From positions 1 to 10,700 of the forward strand of contig LUJQ01000043.1 of the NCBI GenBank assembly GCA_001689485.1: DNA of 10,700 nucleotides, in the 5' to 3' direction. The position numbers and the translations under genes were made by a program. Each line of letters begins with the position of its first letter. Within the stretch, counting starts at the first letter, position 1. Shown here one piece after another: positions 5,891-10,700 of the stretch. The DNA is from Bacteroidales bacterium M6. Lineage in GTDB: Bacteria > Bacteroidota > Bacteroidia > Bacteroidales > Muribaculaceae. Below the pieces are notes generated by a model, which was not told where the DNA came from, ran no database searches, and was given only the letters and a program-made list of their open reading frames with translations.

Positions 5891-8800
5891 ATGAAATCAA
5901 TCAAAAGGAATTTCCTTGCGCTGATGCTTGCGATGGGCTCGGTGGGAATGAGTATGGCCGCCGACTACGGGCTGCCGTCAGCCATCCAGGACGGCAACAT
6001 CCTCCATTGTTTCAACTGGACGATGGCCGAAGTGAAGGCTTCCCTCCCGGAAATCGCAGCCGCAGGTTTTGGCTCCGTGCAGCTGTCTCCGCTCCAGCGT
6101 CCCGACATCAAGACCGGGTCGGCATGGCACGATCTCTACCGTCCGTATGACCTGGCGTTCAAGTCGAGCGGGATGGGCAGCGAGCAGGATCTCAAGAGCC
6201 TCTGTGACGAGGCCGGGTCATATGGCATAAAAATCATAGTCGACGTTGTGGCCAACCATGTCGACAAGACTGCCGGATACCACGACACATGGTGGGACTC
6301 AAATGGCCGTGTGCGCTGGAACGGTGGCATCAATTACGGCGACCGTTACTCGATCACCCACGGCCAGCTCGGCGACTACGGAGACATCAATTCGGAGGAT
6401 GCCGAAGTCTGCGCCCGAGGGAAGGCTTACGTCCAGAAACTCCATGACCTTGGGGTCAAAGGCATACGCTGGGACGCGGCAAAGCATATTGGGCTCCCCT
6501 CTGAAGGCTGCGGATTCTGGACCTCGGTGACCTCGGTGGCAGGGATGTACCATTATGGTGAGATTCTTGACGCTCCAGGCCCCAACGCCTCGATTATCAA
6601 GGAGTACACCAACTATATGTCGGTGACCGACAACAAGTACAGCAACGGGGCCGCCCGCGAGAACGGCGGCATACCTTATGGCTATGGCGGCGCGCATGTA
6701 GTGGATTATGGTTGCTCCGACACCAAGATGGTCTACTGGGGCGAGAGCCATGACACATACGCCAATGACGAGTGGTCGCAGAATGTAGACCAGAGCGTCA
6801 TAGACCGCGCATATGCCTCTTTCGCCTGCCGCAACGGCGCGACCGCCCTCTATCTCGCCCGTCCCAATGTCAAGGGATTCGGCAACATCATGGTTGGCAA
6901 GGGCAGCACGGCCTTCAAGAGCAAAGCGATAACCGAGGTCAACAAATTCCGCAACGCCATGGTCGGGAAAGCCGACTGGTGTGAAGCCGGGGGCAACACA
7001 TTCTGCGTTACCCGCAAGGGTGGCGGTGCTGTGATTGTCTCAAAAGGCAGCGGCAACGTGTCGGTTGTCAACGGCGGGGGATACTGCCCGGCGGGCACCT
7101 ACACCGACCGAGTGAGCGGCGCGAAATTCACTGTCACCGCCTCGACAATCACCGGAAACATCGGGTCGACCGGAATCGCCGTGATATATGATGGGGATGT
7201 GAATCCCAATCCCGACCCCACACCTGGCCCCGACCCCACGCCGGGAGAGTTCACCATATATTACGACAACACCAACACCTCCTGGAGCAATGTGAGCATC
7301 CACTACTGGAGCTCCCCCGCAACTGCATGGCCCGGTACATCTATGACCAAGGTCGAGGGTAACATCTGGAAATACACTTTCCCCTCCGATCCGTCTGCCC
7401 TTGACGGCTTCCTCTTCTGCGACGGCAGTGGCTCAGGCGACAACAACCAGACCGCAGACCATGCGGGTGCGCCCGTCAACGGCCACCTTTACAAGGGTGC
7501 TGGCGGCTCCAAAGGGGCTGTCTCCGACGAGGGTCTATATCAGACCGGCCCCCAGAAGCCTGTGGTGAACGCCTCTCCCGCCAGCGGCAGCCGCTTCTCG
7601 GAGTCTGTCAAGGTCACCTTGTCTGTGGCTCCCGCCACCACGATATACTACACTGTTGACGGTTCCACCCCCAACGCTTCCTCAAGCCGTTATTCCGCTC
7701 CGCTGACTTTCACCGAGACCACGACTCTCAAGACATATGTCAAGAATGAGGCCGGAGAGAATGTGCAGACATTCACCTACACCAAGAACAGCGGCCCTGT
7801 TCCCCAGCCGGGCAACAGCCTCAACACCGACTACTACAAGGTCAATCCCGACGGGAAGGTCGGCACCAACAAGACCATCAACATGACCTTCACCAAGGTC
7901 AACAACGACAACCGCATGTGTGTGGCCGACAACGCGCTCTCTAACTGGACCGAGAACGAGCTTATCGCCCAGGGCGTGGCCCGCGATGTGGCCAGTGCCT
8001 TCCGTGGCAAACATGAGTATCCGGTGGTTGACTCCTATGCCATCTACGCGGCTTACGACAGCCAGAACCTTTACCTGGGTGTGCAGTATGTCTACACCGT
8101 ATGGGACATCTATGGAGACGGCAAGCTCACCAACGGGGCGGCGAAGCCTTACAACATGGATGGCCGCCTGATGATTGCCTTCGACCTTGACCCCTACAAG
8201 GAGATGAGCGGTGTGTTGACCAGCGGCAACACCATCTGGGATGCTGACGGCCAGTACAACACCTTTGACAACGGCACAGACTGCATCTGGATCGGCAGCA
8301 CGAAGTCGACCGTCGGTGTGCCCGGACTCTTCTTCCCGATGAATGACGGAAAGACCAGCTATGACGCGCCATATTGCGTGGGGCTGGATGCTCCTTTCTA
8401 TGGCTGCCAGGATGGTCTTCTCCCCTCGATTACCCATATATGGGGCCAGAAGGATTTCGAGTATGAGCCTGAGATGCTGCTTGGCAACGACAATTTTGTC
8501 GACCTCATCAATGAGATTCCCAAGGATCAGCACACATTCTATGAGTGGAAGTTCCCCCTGTCTAAGCTCGGCATCACCGAGGATTACATCAAGAACACCG
8601 GTATCGGTGTGATGGTGGTTGACACTTATGGCCAGGGAGCTATCGGCTCCACCCCCTATGACCCCACCTGCTTTGACAACGCCAAGACCCCCTATTCCAA
8701 GGATGAGTCTTCAAGCGCCGAGAAGGAGGACACCGACTGCTTCACTTATGCCCATGCCCGTGTTGGCAAGCTTGCCCAGACATCCGGGGTGGAGACCGTG

Positions 8801-8935
8801 ACTGTGGCTGTCGAGGCATCGGAGGATGTGGTTCCTGAATATTACAACCTGCAGGGTGTGCGCGTGATGGAGCCTTCCAACGGCATCTACATCGTCCGTC
8901 GCGGCAATGTGGTGAGGAAAGAGGTTGTCCGTTGA
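5891..8935 (+). CDS. Secreted multidomain alpha-amylase (GH13, AmyE-like) with T9SS-like tail
   Basis: A 1014-residue exported enzyme predicted to hydrolyse internal alpha-1,4 bonds of starch or glycogen. The ATG at 5891 starts a signal peptide (1-23, ending SMA, no lipobox Cys); an in-frame ATG at 5834 would spoil it. The GH13 barrel (about 35-360) has DVVANH (118-123), GIRWDAAKH (191-199, nucleophile Asp195), GEILD (223-227, acid/base Glu224) and GESHDTYAND (284-293, Asp288). The text closely resembles Bacillus subtilis AmyE, so subfamily GH13_28 is likely. Then follow the beta-sandwich domain C (to about 433), a PDPTPG-repeat linker (438-452), a CBM26-like starch-binding module (454-536), a chitobiase-C-like Ig domain (557-631), and a region of about 310 residues with a CBM9/DOMON-like core (near 712-765). 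The end (about 975-1014, YYNLQGVRV...GIYIVRRG) looks like a type IX secretion sorting tail. It has no Sus-type partner genes in the window. Confidence 0.94.
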   Translation: MKSIKRNFLALMLAMGSVGMSMAADYGLPSAIQDGNILHCFNWTMAEVKASLPEIAAAGFGSVQLSPLQRPDIKTGSAWHDLYRPYDLAFKSSGMGSEQDLKSLCDEAGSYGIKIIVDVVANHVDKTAGYHDTWWDSNGRVRWNGGINYGDRYSITHGQLGDYGDINSEDAEVCARGKAYVQKLHDLGVKGIRWDAAKHIGLPSEGCGFWTSVTSVAGMYHYGEILDAPGPNASIIKEYTNYMSVTDNKYSNGAARENGGIPYGYGGAHVVDYGCSDTKMVYWGESHDTYANDEWSQNVDQSVIDRAYASFACRNGATALYLARPNVKGFGNIMVGKGSTAFKSKAITEVNKFRNAMVGKADWCEAGGNTFCVTRKGGGAVIVSKGSGNVSVVNGGGYCPAGTYTDRVSGAKFTVTASTITGNIGSTGIAVIYDGDVNPNPDPTPGPDPTPGEFTIYYDNTNTSWSNVSIHYWSSPATAWPGTSMTKVEGNIWKYTFPSDPSALDGFLFCDGSGSGDNNQTADHAGAPVNGHLYKGAGGSKGAVSDEGLYQTGPQKPVVNASPASGSRFSESVKVTLSVAPATTIYYTVDGSTPNASSSRYSAPLTFTETTTLKTYVKNEAGENVQTFTYTKNSGPVPQPGNSLNTDYYKVNPDGKVGTNKTINMTFTKVNNDNRMCVADNALSNWTENELIAQGVARDVASAFRGKHEYPVVDSYAIYAAYDSQNLYLGVQYVYTVWDIYGDGKLTNGAAKPYNMDGRLMIAFDLDPYKEMSGVLTSGNTIWDADGQYNTFDNGTDCIWIGSTKSTVGVPGLFFPMNDGKTSYDAPYCVGLDAPFYGCQDGLLPSITHIWGQKDFEYEPEMLLGNDNFVDLINEIPKDQHTFYEWKFPLSKLGITEDYIKNTGIGVMVVDTYGQGAIGSTPYDPTCFDNAKTPYSKDESSSAEKEDTDCFTYAHARVGKLAQTSGVETVTVAVEASEDVVPEYYNLQGVRVMEPSNGIYIVRRGNVVRKEVVR

Positions 8936-8978
8936 CAACAGCCCCCTTACCATAGCACTCAATCGAGACTATTGACTG

Positions 8979-9020
8979 ACCGGGGATTAGCGGCATATGG
9001 CTGCTAATCCCCGGTTTCTG
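8979..9020 (+). terminator. Intrinsic terminator between convergent genes
   Basis: ACCGGGGATTAGC (8979-8991) and GCTAATCCCCGGT (9003-9015) form a perfect 13-bp stem. Three more pairs inside (one G-T) leave an ATATG loop. A T-rich stretch follows on the plus strand, so it mainly serves the amylase transcript. On the minus strand the same hairpin lies downstream of pncC but without a T-run, so termination in that direction is less certain. Confidence 0.8.
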
Positions 9021-9063
9021 TGTCTGGTTGTTATGTTGATTGTGATGGCTGCTGTCGGGCGGC

Positions 9064-9555
9064 TTATAGATGGTTTATGAGAAGTCGTAAGACGAGCAGG
9101 GTGGCTTTGTCGATGATTTCAGAGCGTGGGCCGGCAAGATGATACAGTTCTGAGAATGTTCCGTGAGGAGTCGTGACGGCGGTCCAGACTGTGCCCACCG
9201 GTTTGTCATCGCTGCCTCCTCCAGGGCCGGCTATGCCCGAGGTGGCCACGGCGCAATCGGTGTGGAACGCCTTGCATGCGCCCTCGGCCATCGCCCTGAC
9301 AACCTCCTCTGAGACGGCCCCCTTGGCTGCAATCACCTCCGGATTCACTCCGAGGATGTCGGCCTTTGCCGTGTTGGAGTAGGTTACGGCGCCTCCGTTG
9401 TAGACATCCGAGCAGCCTGCGACGAGGGTCATATGGTGGGCGATGTTGCCGCCGGTGCAGCTTTCGGCGGTCGATAGCGTGAGCCCTTTCTCGCGGAGCA
9501 TGTCAATCAGGTCGGGAGCGATTTCCTCGAGGTCTCTCAGAATATATGGATCCAT
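9064..9555 (-). CDS. pncC: Nicotinamide-nucleotide amidohydrolase PncC (CinA C-terminal domain)
   Basis: PncC converts nicotinamide mononucleotide to nicotinate mononucleotide and ammonia, recycling NMN (for example that made by NAD-dependent DNA ligase) back into NAD synthesis. The 163-residue cytoplasmic protein is the stand-alone CinA C-terminal domain and is full length for this form. It shows STAESCTGG (28-36) with the conserved Ser32, GAVTYSN (55-61) with Tyr59 followed by Lys64, and TSGIAGPGGG (105-114). The N-terminal domain of longer CinA proteins is absent, which is normal for PncC. It starts 10 bases after the tsaD stop codon, so it is almost certainly co-transcribed with tsaD. It converges on the amylase gene. 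Confidence 0.93.
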   Translation of the reverse strand: MDPYILRDLEEIAPDLIDMLREKGLTLSTAESCTGGNIAHHMTLVAGCSDVYNGGAVTYSNTAKADILGVNPEVIAAKGAVSEEVVRAMAEGACKAFHTDCAVATSGIAGPGGGSDDKPVGTVWTAVTTPHGTFSELYHLAGPRSEIIDKATLLVLRLLINHL

Positions 9556-9565
9556 ATGTGGTCTG

Positions 9566-10591
9566 TTACATTGTCACCCTTGCGTAGGGGGCCGCGTCGT
9601 ATCGGCAGAAGTCCCGGTCAAGGTATTTGAATTGTCCGGCGATGGCAATCATCGCGGCGTTGTCGGTGGTGAACGCGCGCTGTGGAATGAACGCCTCTAT
9701 GCCGCGGGCCTCGCAATAGTCAGCCACGGCCTTGCGCACTCCGGAGTTGGCCGACACGCCGCCGCCGATGGCTATGGTCTTCACCATCGTCTGCCGGGCG
9801 GCCTTGTCGAGCTTGTCGATGAGTATGTCGATGATGGTCTTCTGCAGGGATGCGGCCAGGTCGGCCTTGTTCTCCTCTATGAAACGCGGGTTGGTCTTTA
9901 TATTGTCGCGCAGGGTGTAGAGGAATGATGTCTTCAGGCCGCTGAAACTGTAATCAAGTCCGGGGATATGCGGTTTGGCAAATTTGAACCGGTCGGGGTT
10001 CCCCTCCGCCGCGAGCCGGTCGATGTGGGGGCCGCCGGGATAGGGGAGACCCATCACTTTGGCGCATTTGTCGAATGCCTCTCCGGCCGCGTCGTCGATT
10101 GTCTGGCCGATGATTTCCATTTTGTTGTAGTCCTTGACAAGGACTATCTGGGAATTACCTCCAGATACGAGCAGCGTCAGGAACGGGAATTGCGGCACCT
10201 TGTCGTCGGGCTGCTGCTTGACGAAATGGCTCAGCACATGGCCGTGGAGGTGGTTCACCTCTATTATGGGGATTCTGAGTCCCAGCGACATGCCTTTGGC
10301 GAATGATGTGCCTACGAGCAGCGAGCCGAGCAGGCCCGGGCCTCTGGTGAACGCGATGGCGTCGAGGTCGTGGCGGCTTATGCCGGCCCTTTTGATGGCT
10401 GCGTCTACCACCGGGACGATGTTTTGCTGATGGGCGCGGGACGCGAGTTCTGGCACCACACCTCCGTATTCCTCGTGGACGCTTTGTGAGGCAATCACGT
10501 TTGAGAGGAGGAGGCCGTCGCGTATGACAGCTGCCGATGTGTCGTCACATGACGACTCGATTCCGAGGATTGTAACGGTCTGTTTGTTCAT
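9566..10591 (-). CDS. tsaD: tRNA N6-threonylcarbamoyladenosine (t6A37) synthase subunit TsaD
   Basis: TsaD transfers the threonylcarbamoyl group from threonylcarbamoyl-AMP to adenosine 37 of tRNAs that read ANN codons. It works in the cytoplasm with TsaB and TsaE, whose genes are not in this window. The ASKHA-fold protein shows GIESSCDDTSAAV (10-22), the metal-binding HxxxH as His114 and His118 in NHLHGH, the nucleotide-binding LVSGGNSQ (141-148), GGGVSAN (276-282) and the third metal ligand Asp310 in TTDNAA. The frame is open 45 bases further upstream, but the ATG at 10591 is preferred. It gives 341 residues, close to E. coli TsaD, the family sequence begins right after it, and a TAACTTTG promoter box ends five bases before it, inside the longer version. 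pncC follows after 10 bases. Confidence 0.97.
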   Translation of the reverse strand: MNKQTVTILGIESSCDDTSAAVIRDGLLLSNVIASQSVHEEYGGVVPELASRAHQQNIVPVVDAAIKRAGISRHDLDAIAFTRGPGLLGSLLVGTSFAKGMSLGLRIPIIEVNHLHGHVLSHFVKQQPDDKVPQFPFLTLLVSGGNSQIVLVKDYNKMEIIGQTIDDAAGEAFDKCAKVMGLPYPGGPHIDRLAAEGNPDRFKFAKPHIPGLDYSFSGLKTSFLYTLRDNIKTNPRFIEENKADLAASLQKTIIDILIDKLDKAARQTMVKTIAIGGGVSANSGVRKAVADYCEARGIEAFIPQRAFTTDNAAMIAIAGQFKYLDRDFCRYDAAPYARVTM

Positions 10592-10596
10592 GGTTG

Positions 10597-10604
10597 CAAA
10601 GTTA
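10597..10604 (-). promoter_or_regulatory. -7 promoter box for tsaD-pncC
   Basis: The minus strand reads TAACTTTG, an exact TAnnTTTG match, ending five bases before the tsaD ATG. It implies a leaderless or very short-leader transcript and supports the shorter tsaD start. No clear -33 element is seen at the usual spacing. The remaining bases to 10700 are AT-rich, and I see no gene in them. Confidence 0.7.
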
Positions 10605-10700
10605 CAAAAAAAGAGGGAATAATCTTCCTTATTCAAGGTGGTTTTGAACCAAGTGCTAAATATCAGGGAGCAAAGAGGTTTGGTCAGATTTATAAAAAGA

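Noticed and set aside
7205..7246. Short tandem repeat coding for PDPTPG in the amylase
   Set aside because: It is an ordinary proline-rich linker between the catalytic part and the CBM26-like module, with only two units.
7682..8533. 283-residue minus-strand reading frame
   Set aside because: It lies wholly antisense to the amylase, and its Val/His/Gly-rich sequence is typical of the reverse of GC-rich coding DNA.
9443..9928. 161-residue plus-strand reading frame opposite tsaD and pncC
   Set aside because: It is antisense to two clearly identified conserved genes and has no recognisable family.
10639..10651. tRNA T-arm-like hairpin (TGGTT/AACCA) near the right edge
   Set aside because: The flanking sequence is AT-rich and cannot form acceptor, D and anticodon arms; it is probably a chance palindrome.
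1..10700. CRISPR array, prophage, defence or toxin-antitoxin system
   Set aside because: No spaced direct repeats and no genes of these kinds were found on either strand; apart from the one gap, the window is filled by conserved genes.

Overview
The window looks like chromosomal DNA of a gut-type Bacteroidales bacterium, most plausibly Muribaculaceae or a close relative. The evidence is the Bacteroidota -7 promoter box TAnnTTTG at three places, the lack of Shine-Dalgarno sequences before the genes, the high-GC coding sequence, and a secreted alpha-amylase ending in a type IX secretion-like tail. The family assignment is an inference; the order Bacteroidales is better supported.

Layout, left to right. 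At the left edge the 5' part of the RNase P RNA gene (rnpB) runs leftward out of the window. A short divergent promoter region separates it from a rightward pair: a TrmH/SpoU-family RNA 2'-O-methyltransferase and, 13 bases later, radA (DNA recombination and repair). After a 161-base leader with small hairpins comes a 945-residue exported M16 zinc metalloprotease, closed by a strong 15-bp hairpin terminator. Then follow about 480 bases without a convincing gene. This stretch is AT-rich but holds many inverted repeats, including a GC-rich hairpin at 5557-5592 and a terminator-like hairpin directly before the next gene. Next is a 1014-residue secreted GH13 alpha-amylase of the Bacillus AmyE type, with CBM26-like, chitobiase-C-like, CBM9/DOMON-like and T9SS-like C-terminal parts. 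A hairpin terminator separates it from a convergent leftward pair, tsaD (tRNA t6A synthesis) followed by pncC (NMN deamidase), driven by a TAnnTTTG promoter just before tsaD.

Most genes are housekeeping: tRNA processing and modification (rnpB, tsaD, possibly the TrmH-like enzyme), DNA repair (radA) and NAD salvage (pncC). Two encode exported hydrolases for protein and starch. The two exported enzymes sit next to each other but are separated by a strong terminator, so they are probably not one operon. I see no CRISPR array, phage gene, toxin-antitoxin pair, intact insertion sequence or defence system. The most unusual parts are the structured non-coding stretch upstream of the amylase and the uncommon C-terminal architecture of the amylase.
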